From Steinernema hermaphroditum (Eukaryota; Nematoda; Chromadorea; Rhabditida; Steinernematidae): a stretch of DNA of 64,000 nt. Below are positions 44,571 through 55,899 of the stretch, in pieces. The position numbers were made by a program, and so were the translations under genes. The notes below the pieces were generated by a model. The model was not told where the DNA came from. It searched no databases and saw nothing but the letters and a program-made list of their open reading frames with translations. Position 1 is the first letter of the stretch. Each line of letters opens with the position of its first letter. The stretch spans positions 12,362,769-12,426,768 of the forward strand of contig CM059624.1 of assembly GCA_030435675.1 (NCBI GenBank). Direction: 5' to 3'.

Positions 44571-47500
44571 ATGCTCCAAGTCAAACCAAGTATGATGGAA
44601 GCCCTATCGTCGCTAACCTTATATAATTGCCGACTATAGGTTTGCTTATATTGTTTTTGATAGCACTGGGCGTGTTTGTCGTCTTCGATGTGGACGAAGA
44701 AACGATCCGACTAGAGGGAAACCAGTGGTCGACGCTGAGGATGTACCGCTCCCCGCCTTGGCAATCTGAAGAGAAAGCCGCTGTTGATCGCCGAGCACCG
44801 AAGGTCAAAACACTCAATGAAGCGTTTCCTCAAAAACTAGAACGATCAATTCCGTTAGGATGTCAACTACGGAAGATGGACCCTTGGGACAAGTCTATCC
44901 TTTACTGGAACGATCCAAACTGGAAACCGAAGTGCGATAAGAATCAAACTCAAATCACAGAGCTGAAGTACAGAAGACTGATCTTAAATAAGACCGGACT
45001 GGCGACGGATTATTTCTGCGAAGGAAGGTGAATCTCTTGCTTTCAGATAGAGATTAAAATCTGTATAGGTGTTTGCTGACGGCTCAACAGAAAACCGACT
45101 GGAACTTCGAGAAGGCCCCTTGGCAGAATATCACAACGTTCAGGGCGGATTGCGATGTTGTCGAAGTGAGATGTGGCAGTGATCCCAGCAAGGAAATCGA
45201 GTACAACTTCCTTCATACGCAGATCTTTGAGAGAAAGTGAGTTTTCACGCGACATTTCGAAACGAACACGCCCGTTTTTCCACTTTTTCAATCCCACTTT
45301 GGGTACCTGAATGTTCCAGCACTTCTCTTCGAAACCCGACTGACGGGTGTATGTACCCTGTACGACCCCAGATAGGGTTGGGGTTGAAAATTAAAAGTTC
45401 TTCCATATCTTATTATATCAAACGACGACTGACGACTTGTTGAGCGTCCATAGGCTGCCCAAGGACTGTGCATGGATGGTCATGAATAGGCCATTTTAAT
45501 GCAAGACTGCCCATGACCGTTGATGGGCATGGCTGCCCAATGGAAAGTCATAAATGGGCTATAAACGGCCCATTCCATGACTGTCAGTGAGGATGGTCCC
45601 GCTGCGATCCACTTACATATCCATGTCCGTGTTTTATACCTGCCCGAAGTTGGACGTTCGGGTTCGTATTCAGATATTTCGATGTGCGGGATTTTTTGTG
45701 GGATTTCTCGTCTCCTTTGTAAAGTATTTACGGTTATAGAAATAGAAATGAGAACATTTTTTGGCGACAGTATTGAGAGCTGATCCTGTTAATCCTAATC
45801 ATGATAAGAAAGGTTTGCAGTTTGTAAATCGTCGATGGCCATGGAAGTCGGACTCCGTTAAAGAGTGTGCACCAACTTACATAAGAAAGGTTTGCAGTCG
45901 TCGAATAAGACCGATTTCTCAAGTTCTAAATTCCTTTTTGAACACACAACGCTGACTTTAGGGATACTCCAACCTACGCGAACCACACATCCTCTTCCTT
46001 CGCTGCTTCCCACCAAGACACTAAACTTCCTGTGACGACATCTGACCGCCAACGACCGAATATCTACGTCATTGTATTCGATTCGACTTCGACTTCCGAG
46101 TTCGTTCGATCGATGTCGAGGACTCTGTATTTGATGAAAGAACAACATCAGGCTGTAACATTCCAGCACATGAATAAGGTCGGCATTAACAGTCGGCCGA
46201 ATGCCTGGACTTTGATGTTCGGTAAGTCCTTGGGAGATTTGATATAATCACTTACATTGATCGTTCTTAGGAAAACAGATCTACGAACTTGGGAAGAACC
46301 CGTATACCGAAGAAATCTTCCCCGACTTGAATGACACAATGAGTTGCGATTCGACAATCGATGGAGAAGACTTCTGGATGCACAGATTCCGCGACATTGG
46401 CTACCACACAATGATGCTCGATGACTGGGCCACAGGAACCATAAATTGGCCCAACTGTGAGGGTTTCCAACGGCCACCAGCTAAGCACTATATGAAGTGA
46501 GACAAGTCATCCATCCATACATCAACACGACAACAACTTGTAGACCGTTCCAGCGCCGAAACGAGGAGAAAGGTTCAGATGCAGCCGACGCGCTCCGAAA
46601 CACGATCAAAGATATGTGCCACGAAACCTACGAGGACACGATGCTCTACCTGGACCAGTTCATGAGTGCCTACAGGGGCCAGTCCGAGATTGCTTTTCTT
46701 TGGAATAACAATTTGGCGCACGACTACGCCAACGGACTCTATCATGCCGACGATAAAATCTACAGAATGCTGATGAATCACGAAGAAAGGGTGGGTTTCT
46801 AACGCTGTATTTTTAAAACAGCAATAAGTAAGCCGAAACGGCGCTGAAATTTTGACTGAAAACAGTACCCTGAATTGCAAGAATAAGACAAAAATACGGA
46901 TTTTGGTGATCATTGGCTTATCCCCCTGGTCTGATTTCATTGATCGGCGTAGGTCTCATAAGAGCAGCACTAGAGAATAAGCGCTCACTTTCTTCGGAAA
47001 TAGCAGGATAGCTTACGTGCTGTGCTATAATCGTAAGGAAAGGATACTTCGCTTTGTTAACCGGATGGCTCCACTATCGAATAGGGTCCGCGCTTGGACT
47101 TTCTGGCACAGCATTCTAGCACATACTCAATAACTAACTTGACTTAATAAAAACCTTTCCGTAGCCTAGATATCAAACCTTTTTCTCTTCGTCTTTTTTG
47201 ACCGCTCGTCCACTGAGTCCAGTCAGACTGTGTTGGCCCCGGAGCACTCTCCATCTATCGGCTCCCACGTTCCCATTTCTCAATTCTCACCGCTTATGAT
47301 CGGTCGCTTATGATCGCGTTCTGCACGTAGGCATACGTGCATTTTGCAAATTTATCTTCTCTATCCATCATCCGACAGTCGCGCGCAGATATATCGGGAA
47401 TATGTGTGCCAGTCAGCAGATTTCCCTTTCGTTCGTAATCTCTGCTCACACACACGATAGACTAGTCTGGCGTAGCGCTCAAACGGCTGCGATGGGGCAG

Positions 47501-48714
47501 ACGGAGGGACTAAGCACCGGAGTACTCCCAAAAAAATCAACAGCTGAGACAAATAAACTGAATTGAGGGGAAGCAGACCTAGGCACTTGATTTTCATTTT
47601 TTTTATTTTGTTCGCTATTTTCACTGATCAGGCCGTCCATGCGTTGTCCATGACCATGGATAAATGAAAATGACGAAATACAATACTAAAAAATAAAAAT
47701 GGAAACCAAGGTTGTCCATGAAGTTGGTCCTGGCGCGATCACCCTGTCCATGTTTTTCCGTTCATCCATGTTATACCACTCTTGTCCATGTTCACATTTT
47801 GAACCAACCCCCTAGGCGTCAACTCAACCGTATCCGCGATTTCAACCATTTTAACATGACGAGATACTCAAGTGTCGCACCACGGCTTCAATCGAATCAC
47901 AGTTTAGCTGAACAACTCATTTGTCTTCATCATGGGCGATCACGGAATGCGTTTTGGCGGAATCCGTCGCACCGACGTTGGAGAACTCGAAGACAACAAC
48001 CCCTTCTTGATGGTCTCTGTTCCTGTGCAGTTTCGCGAGAGCGATCTCATGAAGGTTCTGAGGCGCAACTCGAAGAAACTGATGACTCACTACGACACGT
48101 ATGCAAGCATAATGCACTTGGCCCAGGTAGATCACATTGAAGAACGGTAAACTAGTGACTTTGTTCAGCTTGCCAGGACCGACGGCATAAACGAACTGCT
48201 CGATCCACGGCCAGAAGTGTTCAGCGCAGGTCATGGTTCCAGCTACTTCTGCAGAGCAATGAACGAACCGAGGGATTGTGCAACTCTGCGCATACCGTAC
48301 GAATTCTGTTTGTGCGAAAAGAAGTTTGAAAAGTCCATTCCCGCCAATTCGTCCGACTCAACGGAGATGGCCAACTTCGCCGTATCCAACTTCCAAAGAA
48401 TGATCGACGAGCAGAAGGTGACAAAGAAGTGTCAGAAGCTCAGTCTCAAGCAGAGTGACACCGTTGTTAAGAGGCTAATCTTGGCCGACGGACGAGAAGT
48501 GTACAGTTTGAAGTTGACGGTTCTGCCCAGCGAAGGAATATTCTCTGGATACGTGGAAGTTGAGAGAGAAGGAGGGAAGATCTCCACTATATCGATGATG
48601 TCGAAGCGATTCGAGAGGATAAACAGTTATGGAGAACAGGGCGATTGTGTGAAGAAGTTCGAAGATCTCAGACCTGTTTGCTATTGTGTTGACCAGAAGA
48701 AGAGTAGTTCGTAA
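44571..48714 (+). CDS. DUF229 family type II membrane protein 5
   Basis: Exons 44571-44589, 44640-45027, 45069-45236, 45962-46221, 46271-46496, 46544-46790, 47908-48126 and 48169-48714 join to 690 residues. MLQVKPS precedes the anchor LLILFLIALGVFVVF. Exons 2 and 3 of the other genes are fused here into one 388-nt exon. Core motifs: RPNIYVIVFDSTSTSEFVRS, GLYHADDKIYR and MGDHGMRFGGIRRTDVGELE; cysteine blocks PLGCQLRKMDPWDKSILYW and RDCATLRIPYEFCLC; end RPVCYCVDQKKSSS. Introns 4 (725 bp) and 7 (1.1 kb) are enlarged and carry CATGG-rich palindromic sequence. The first exon is short and inferred from donor position and phase, so the start is the least certain part. Confidence 0.88.
45450..45590. 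repeat. Palindromic CATG/GCCC-rich patch in intron 4 of DUF229 gene 5
   Basis: Contains GCCCATGACCGTTGATGGGC and ATGGGCTATAAACGGCCCAT, both near-palindromic, within an otherwise ordinary intron. A related CATGG-rich patch lies in intron 7 of the same gene (47630-47810). Confidence 0.55.
47625..47812. repeat. TCCATG-rich patch in intron 7 of DUF229 gene 5
   Basis: GTCCATG occurs about seven times in 190 bp, including the palindrome TCCATGACCATGGA. It may be an element terminus or degenerate satellite; no coding potential. Confidence 0.55.
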
Positions 48715-48839
48715 TGAAAAAAAAATGTTTACAAGAGGCGGAGACTTCACTGTGATGCGAGAAATGCGTGTATGTTTAAAAACCCCGACATAAAGCCGTT
48801 TGAACCCAATTCATCTGGAACGTCTCTCCCATTGCTTCC

Positions 48840-49040
48840 AACCGTTAGAGATTGGTTGTGACGACTTCTTGGCCAGACGGTAGAACTCCCTGGTGTTGCA
48901 TGCCTTCTGGGAGCCTGAGCGATCACTGGGCCACCAACGATGGCCGAGAATCACCGCTCACTCAACTCATTCGGGGAACCTCAGCGAGAATGAGTGGACG
49001 ACCGGCCGATCACCGACACAAATGAAAGACCATCAAAGCT
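48840..49040 (-). repeat. Dispersed repeat R copy
   Basis: Reverse reading gives GGCCGGTCGTCCACTCATTC, GAGTGAGCGGTGATTC, CCCAGAAGGCATGCAACACC and AGGGAGTTCTACCGTCTGGC, matching the core at 28650-28830. Confidence 0.75.
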
Positions 49041-49193
49041 TGTCGAGTTTATACTGGTGACGGCGATGGTCTTCTTAGCAAGATGGTGGAATTAAGTCAC
49101 TTGAGAACATCCATAGTAACATAAAAGTGAAAAGGAAATTTCTTAGGAATAAACCGTCTTCTATGACACTTTGCTACATATTTACCGTGTACT

Positions 49194-49380
49194 TATTGGG
49201 TTGATGCATTGAAAATGAGCCATTTGGTAAATATCCTTTAATTTCGCCATGTGTACTCATAGGGCATAATTGATAGGCGCGTTGTTTAGTACAGCGAACT
49301 CTCACTCCATTTTATGATTCGCCGCTTCTCCACTGCATTCCTCTTGCTGTTGCAGATCTATTCTGTCTTGACGGTCATTT
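49194..49380 (-). mobile_element. Repeat with TATTGGGTTGATGCATTGAA terminus
   Basis: Reverse complement of 29681-29860 with scattered differences and a short extra block (ACGCGCCTATCAATTATG). The terminus belongs to the mariner-like group at 27937. Confidence 0.7.
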
Positions 49381-49410
49381 TTTTTGGCACCTCGAGATGG
49401 CGAAATGCTA

Positions 49411-49747
49411 AAGGCCTGTTTATACTCTGCGCGACAGTGTCGCGCAGCGTGTCGCGCAGGCCTTAAGTCATGTGCGGGCTTCCGGGCTTCCTGTCGCTTA
49501 GCTTCAAGTTGACTGTTGCGCAGCTGTGTCGCGTAGCTGCGCGACAGTCAACTTGAAGCTAAGCGACAGTTAACTTGAAGTACATGGCATGTTCCAAAAA
49601 ATTTTTTCTGATGATGGTTTGATAGCCCGATCCGAAGGCATCATGACTCTGCAGTTTTATTCGGTTTTGCTTAAATAGTCACACGTAGACAAGCTAAGCG
49701 ACACCAAAAAGGGCGTTTTGTGTCGCGCAGAGTATAAATGGGCCTTT
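49411..49747. mobile_element. MITE with long inverted termini (AAGGCC.GTTTATACTCTGCGCGACA)
   Basis: The left end AAGGCCTGTTTATACTCTGC continues GCGACAGTGTCGCGC. The reverse complement of the right end reads AAGGCCCATTTATACTCTGC and continues GCGACAC. The element is flanked by TA on both sides and is about 337 bp. Its centre contains a second inverted repeat (AGCTTCAAGTTGACTGTTGC and its complement, near 49500-49562). No coding frame. Confidence 0.85.
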
Positions 49748-49938
49748 ATCGAAAACTAAAAGCGAAGCAATTGCTCATCATAATTACGAATCTACTTCGT
49801 AATTCGAATGGTCCAAATTCTTCGAAAACAAAACGACTGCTCTCTTGTTTACAGTGTTGATTAAAGACAGCGATGAGTCACACGCATCGATTGGTCTGAA
49901 AGGCAGTAAAAAGAAGACTTCTTCTCGTCCTGTCAGCC

Positions 49939-51492
49939 ATGTCGCGGCCTCTGCCTTCGGAGATTCTCGCCGAGATATTCTCGAATATTAGTGAATGTGA
50001 TGACTTCAAAGCATTACGAAGCGTTTCGAGAAGGTTCCGTCGGCTTTCCTATGGATGCGTTACGTACGACTTGTGCATCACGCAAGTGGTCATTGTTAGA
50101 TAAAACAAACGGATTCCTTTCGCAGGATATGTGACAGCGCATTCCATGCATCAGCGGCCATATCGGTAGGAAGGTGTCCTGAAAGAATTTGGAAGGCGCT
50201 GCGACCTCGAGACCGCAGTCGACTTTTCACCAAAACTGGACGAACGGCAAAGATCCTTCTCCATTTCAAGTGCACAGCTATGTATATTCGCAGCATTCGG
50301 CATTGGACTTGGAGCGACGAATTCTTCGAAAAGGCCGTCGATGCTATCTTGGAAGAGTCAAATGAGCATCTGAGGCATGTCATAACGTTAGAAATCGGTT
50401 TTAATGGATATATGCCGCACAGCCCAGAAGTGATCTGCTCCGAATGAAACTCATTTTTAAGGACGTTTTCAGGATTATAACGGACTGACCACTCTGGTCG
50501 AGGCGCTTCCTTCACTCACTTCTTTTTCAGCGAATATTATAAGCTCTGGCCCGACTACGATCGCCTTCCTCGATCGCGTTGTGCCGAAGCTGAAGAAGTT
50601 GCGTTTATGCGTAGTGCCCGACGTACTGCCACACATCGTTTCACTCATGAAGGACAATTTTACAACTACGCTTATCCTGGATTTATATTTCGGTGATGAC
50701 TTTAAGTCTACAGTAGACGAACTCCGCAAACTAAGCCAGGTATGTTGAGATTCTACCTTCGGGATTGCCATTGAATTTTCAAAAATTTTTGAAGCTTGAG
50801 TTTTGGGATGGGCTATGCAGATAACTCGGACCCATTGCTCCCTTAGCAATTTAGTGTTTTGTGAATATCTTGTGGACTACAGGTTGTTTACCCACCTTTG
50901 CAGTCATGGAGAGACGCAAGCGATCTACACAGAAATAGGATCGTCATGCGGGATATGACGATCCTATTGACGGAGGAGTGGACGAAAGATAAAAATACAC
51001 TGGAAGTGTGGGAACTTCCACGCTTTCCCGGCTACCACTGTCATTTCGGAGTTTGCGCCTTGGATGAGAAAACCCCTAAGTATTGCACACTGTTTTGTGA
51101 CCCCGTCGTCAATCTTCTCCGCTTTGGGTGCAACGCAGAAATAGAAATCGTAGCAAAGAAGCCGACTGTACTCTTTGACGGCATCGGATGGTGGTTTAAC
51201 TGGAGCCCTGTGGTCTTGAACCCAGGCGAGAAAGTGGTCTACAGCTCCATTAGCCAGGTACTTGTCGCCTTTTATATTCCGTAATGTTCTCCGCAATCTT
51301 CTCCGCAATCTACTCTTGAAGAACTTCTTCTGTGAGGTAACCGACGAGATGCTGCCGTGGTTCCGTATTCCGACTGTGTTCACCACCAGAAACAATGACG
51401 AACGCCTCATTCTGATGGGTTTCTGCCATCCAATCACGAAGTCAGAATTCTTGAATCCCGGTTTTCCACTTTTATACACCCACTTATTGTGA
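49939..51492 (+). CDS. F-box protein 1
   Basis: Exons 49939-50063, 50126-50429, 50473-50739, 50904-51257 and 51322-51492 join in phase to about 406 residues. The N-terminus MSRPLPSEILAEIFSNISEC, then DDFKALRSVSRRFRRLS, is a textbook F-box (LP..I...IF......LR.VS..F). The rest, with leucine- and aromatic-rich stretches (LPSLTSFSANIIS, FLDRVVPKLKKLRLCVV), resembles the variable substrate-binding region of nematode F-box proteins. The expected role is to bind an SKP1-type adaptor and present a substrate to an SCF ubiquitin ligase. The exon 1 donor (AC/GTACGA) and the last acceptor (TTGAAG/AAC) are weaker than usual, so these borders are least certain. Confidence 0.75.
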
Positions 51493-52014
51493 TTTTGAAG
51501 CAAACCACCTCAACGACACCTCTTACCACGGTTCCACTCACATCATAGTCTGTGTAGCCCGAGTGTCGTTAACCGAGTATAAACTTACACAATTTTATGG
51601 TCAAACAAAGCATAAGATATAAAAAATGACTTTAGACACAACAGATTTTGGAGATTTTTGGGTGTTATCTGCCTTCGAACATTGGTGAAAGGCCAGTGAT
51701 ACCGAGGAGGAGAGCCTCTCGTTTTCAACTGACGTTCCTGGACGTCCGGCATGGGCAGTGCTTCAAGGTCGAGTTTTTACTTTTGCCAAAAACTCAAAAC
51801 TCAAAAATTGCACAGCGTTGGTCCGGACTCGATGATCAAAAACCCATCGAGTCCGAGTTTTGAGTCCGGACTTGTCGGTATCTCTACAGCGGATCCAATC
51901 TTAGGTTCGGCTGGCGACGCAGACGACGGGCATTCAGGCGAAGAGATCAACGTGAAGTAGGCTAGGCGGTGTGAAACAGCGGACGAAGTGCAACTGAATC
52001 ATCCGGCCAGGTTG

Positions 52015-52165
52015 CTGTGCGGACTTTGAGGTTTCGGCGAGACGACTCTCTGGTGAGCCGGAGCGATCATCGCTTTAACAGCGACGGCCAAGAACGGCCG
52101 CTCACTCATCTCATTCCTGGAAGAACGAATAGACGACCCGACCCATCACTGGGGACACAAATTAA
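52015..52165 (-). repeat. Dispersed repeat R copy
   Basis: Reverse reading shares GGGTCGTCTATTCGTTC, GAGTGAGCGGCCGTTCTTGG and CCGTCGCTGTTAAAGCGATG with the copy at 28650-28770. Confidence 0.7.
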
Positions 52166-52897
52166 AGACCCGTATGTCGTGACCTCTAGAATCCGCCTCT
52201 GAATGTCGCCCAAATGATGAATCCAGCGTAGTTTATAATAGTCCACAAACACGCTGAGTAAACTCGTCTTGTTTTTGTGAGGAAAGGTCAAATCTCAATG
52301 TTTAATGTTGTTATCAATGCGCGATTAAAATATTTTTGTGCAGATAAAGTACGTCATTTACATATTCTTCTCCGAATCGAAAGGCTCTCTTGGAAGACGC
52401 TATGAGATCAATGTGACATTTGGAATATTCTTCAAGCATTAAAAAGGAAGTGAAGCATTTCACATGATCATACAACGTTTAGAACGTTCTGCTCATTGAA
52501 AAGCAATTCATCATGTTGACAAACTGCTTGATTTGCAATGTAAATTGCCGGCTTTGAAGTGAACGACGGTTATTTTGATATGCACTGTGACCGGTTACTG
52601 TCCTGTCCATTGCAAATTCCTGCCTAGCGTGCTCTTCGCTCTTCGATCGCCTTCTTAACGTATCTTTAAACACGGAGAGGACGGCATTTACAAGTTCAAT
52701 TTGAGAAATCGGTTTCTTGTGCGCTTCTTTCTCCTCCTCGCTCGTCTTTTAGCATTTACCAAATGGCTTGATGATATCTCTCGTCACTGGCCTTTGGAAG
52801 AGAGTGTTAATCTGCGTGGATAAACGCGCACATCCGGGATGGACCTTTGCGTAATTTTTCACAATTCTCTACATATGGGTGTTTCCTTTTCATTATT

Positions 52898-53341
52898 TCA
52901 TGTTGCACATTTATTTCGGCGGTTTTCTTTTTTGCTTTCGGTGAAATATTCGTAGTCATGAAGACAAATAAAACCACCTTTGGGGCCGTTTCGGATTTCC
53001 GTGATTTGGTGGCCGTGATTTCCTCTGATGTTGTCATTTGTGGATGAGTGCTTAGGCACCATTGCTGAAGTGTGACTTTTTCCACATTTAGCCTCTATTT
53101 CTGTAAATTTGAAATGAGCTCGCGGAGTCGATATGCGAGCATCGTAGCTGTGAGTGATAGCTACCTGTTGCATACCCCCACTGGGTTTTAAAGTACTTAA
53201 CCAACTGGAAACACTGGAGTTAACTGAACTCGGTGATCGGACGGCTTCTTCTTTTTGAGAGTTTCTCGCGTTGTAGTATATGACGAGAACAGCGATAGAT
53301 GCATACAGTAACACGTTAAAGACAGCCACCGTCCATCGCAC
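52898..53341 (-). CDS. N-terminal fragment of a type II membrane protein, function unknown
   Basis: The frame begins MRWTVAVFNVLLYASIAVLV, then IYYNARNSQKEEAVRSPSSV, a short cytoplasmic tail plus membrane anchor. It continues SSWLSTLKPSGGMQQVAITH and SYDARISTPRAHF. The layout of anchor, stem and a start resembling V.I..SYD.R could fit a family-92 (DUF23) glycosyltransferase N-terminus, but no catalytic part follows. Beyond about 53080 the frame may be intronic. A frameshifted relative lies at 28450-29480, interrupted by repeat R. Probably a gene fragment. Confidence 0.35.
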   Translation of the reverse strand: MRWTVAVFNVLLYASIAVLVIYYNARNSQKEEAVRSPSSVNSSVSSWLSTLKPSGGMQQVAITHSYDARISTPRAHFKFTEIEAKCGKSHTSAMVPKHSSTNDNIRGNHGHQITEIRNGPKGGFICLHDYEYFTESKKENRRNKCAT

Positions 53342-53779
53342 AATTTATTCTATAGCCAGCCTGTACATCACTTTCCATTTCGAAATCTCGAAGTGCAGAT
53401 CAAGGATCCGGACGAGGACCACCAGAATGACAGCTTGGCGGCCCAAGTTCGGAAGTGGAGAATGGATTTGGATTTCAATGAATTGATTTCACTTGGATCT
53501 GTCTAGGTACAGGAGAACCCAAAAACCAAACTGACAATCCTTCTCGTTAGGCTCCTCGAACGATGTAAAAACGTGAGATGCCCTTCAAGCTGATATCGTG
53601 CACTCGCAACTACTACCTATTCATTTCCACAGTGTTTTCTCGCTAAGCACTACTGTTCGCCACCTCGTAGCTTTATATCACTTGTGTTTTGCCCCTTCAA
53701 AACATTGAATTTGCACAAAAGCCCCAACCCCACACCTTTCGTGTTTTTGTGCCTCTTTGAGGAGTATAGGTGTACCCAG

Positions 53780-54130
53780 TCAAGGCCAAGGTCGTTCGTT
53801 GCTGCCACGGCACTCTATCGCTCGGCGGCGCGTTTCTCAGCTCCGGCGATAACGATCTGAGGTAATCAATTGTCACCGCGCCGATCTGCGACATTAATGC
53901 GGCAGATATGGACGACGACGGCGGAAGGTGAATCGCCGCCGATCCCTCCTAAATTAGCATTAGCCGTGAATTGGCCGCCAAGGCCGTCGGTGTTAGGCAC
54001 TGTTGCGGCATCGTTCCCTGCAACTTAGGGCATTGTTGATTGTCGCGCCGCGGCGATTGGAACGCCGAAGGTCACTCCGGGGGCACTTTGCCCACGATTT
54101 AACGCACGGCGACACTTTACAGCTTTGCGT
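53780..54130. other. GC-rich block in AT-rich surroundings
   Basis: Rich in CGGCG, GCCGCC and CGCCG motifs (for example GACGACGACGGCGGAAGGTG and GTCGCGCCGCGGCGATTGGA) with no long frame. It lies about 2.3 kb upstream of the nuclear receptor, whose own 5' region has similar composition. It may be an upstream exon or promoter of that gene, or a foreign segment. Confidence 0.35.
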
Positions 54131-54639
54131 GACGACCGCACTGGTCAGGTCTTATCTTGTAGGCTAATCAATAATCGTGAAAAGTCGCAAAAAAGAGGTC
54201 CAGAAGTTCCGTATTGGCTCATTTGTTTAGAGAGATGTGTTATCTGGCCTAGATTGCATGGATAAAGGGAGCCAGTCACACATAAGGTTCTAAGACACTA
54301 TTAAAAACAGCACAAATAAAGCCTGAAATACCTAAATTTAGACTCATATGAGCAGGATTCTCCTGGAAAGTAAACAAGATGAGGCATTTATTTTGGAGTT
54401 CTATTGCAAGTTGCTTTTGGAATTTTCGAAAATTTTGAAAATTTCCGCGTACTTTCTTCAGACTCTGTTTGTTTATTAAGTCGGTTGTTTATGCAAGCAG
54501 TAGTTCTTCCCCATAAGAACATCAAGGAACATGTGCCCTCAGTACAAAGCTATGAGACTGATTAATTCAGCTGAAAATCTCACAAACGGATAGTGGTAAA
54601 TACGTGGATGTCTTAGCGGATTCCTAATTTTCCTCTTCT

Positions 54640-54930
54640 GTGTGCATGTTCATGTTTTCATGTCTAATGTCTTGTGGTTGTTTTTACAACTCTGGGAAAT
54701 AGGAAATGTTTTGCAAGTGAGCTTGAGGTGGATTTGAAGAAAAGGAGCTCGTGCTTCACCGCCGCACCTCGCTCGGATCCAACCCTTCGATTCCTGTGCA
54801 TGATGATGATTCTTTCGGCTCTTGCGACGTTCAGAATTCGGTTTTGCAGCCGTCTCGTGGAGCACCAAGGAGCCGCAGCTCTACCGCAAACCAATCGGAT
54901 CGTTGTCATTGACCCTGCCTTAAACGTTGA
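54640..54930 (+). repeat. R-like dispersed repeat fragment
   Basis: Contains TCGTGGAGCACCAAGGAGCC and CTTGCGACGTTCAGAATTCG, echoing the ACACCAGGGAGCCGTAG and GCGACCTTCAGGATGAC blocks of R. Divergent. Confidence 0.4.
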
Positions 54931-55899
54931 GGCTAGATGACAAGAAGCAACTCATCTTTCTTTTACTTTCGAATGCTACCCACTGAAGGACAGCCATATG
55001 AATGTGGATACAAGAGGATCGCTGCAACTCAAAAACAAATTCACCCGTTTGACGTGCTCAACCACTCCGCTTCGACTGGATTCGCAACTTCGACGGCCGA
55101 CCACTTTAAAGCGGCACTTTTTCGACTCTCGCGACGCCTTCGTCGCTGAAGCCAGATGAGAAGAAGCAATGACTGCGGTTCGCTTGTCTTACTTTCGTTT
55201 TCGCTTTCGATGCGTGATACAATCTAGCACTCTGTTCGTAAACTTGTGACATATGGGGCGGTGATCAAAAGTCAATTGGTCTTCAATTTCTTGTGATTAA
55301 CTAACACGTAGATGCCGAGTTATGATCATTTTCGATTGATGTTCAACACAGGATTTATTTAAGTCAGGTTATTGTTTAGGAGAGATATGAGGACCTTAGA
55401 GATGAATACCCGGACTTTCAGTTTGGATAGGAGAGAATCATACGTAAACGACAAGTATCGTAGGCACAACTTCAATGTGTATTTAATTCTGTTTGTACAA
55501 CTCAGATCAGATCCAATAACTCGCAGATTAGACGCCGTAGTGGCCGACGGTCGGCCGGCCGACGCAGATACCAATCGGTTCCCTGTTCGCGCAATATGTT
55601 ATCCCTAACCGTGCAATAACTTCCTTCCTATTTTCTTCCCGTACTACAACCTCTAAATTCTTCTTTTACGCGGGTTCCACCCCGTCTGCTTGGAATATCG
55701 TTTGCGTTTTAATTTACTGCACGCATCTGCCCCACTTTTCAGTTGTTTTCGCAATTTTTTTTGCAGTTTCTCAGAAGATAAATCTGCCGTTTGCAGAGTT
55801 TTTTCTAGGTTACGGTAGTGAGCAATGATCGGTGATGGTGCCCCTCAAAAAACGTGTCACCGTCGTGTTTGTTACTTTCATACGTGCACTCTCCACTTC

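Larger units (their letters stand above)
48715..49938. other. Gap between DUF229 gene 5 and F-box gene 1: repeats only
   Basis: Contains an R copy (about 48840-49040, minus), a 27937/29681-type element end (49194-49380) and a complete-looking MITE (49411-49747). The last 190 bp precede the F-box start. Confidence 0.6.
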
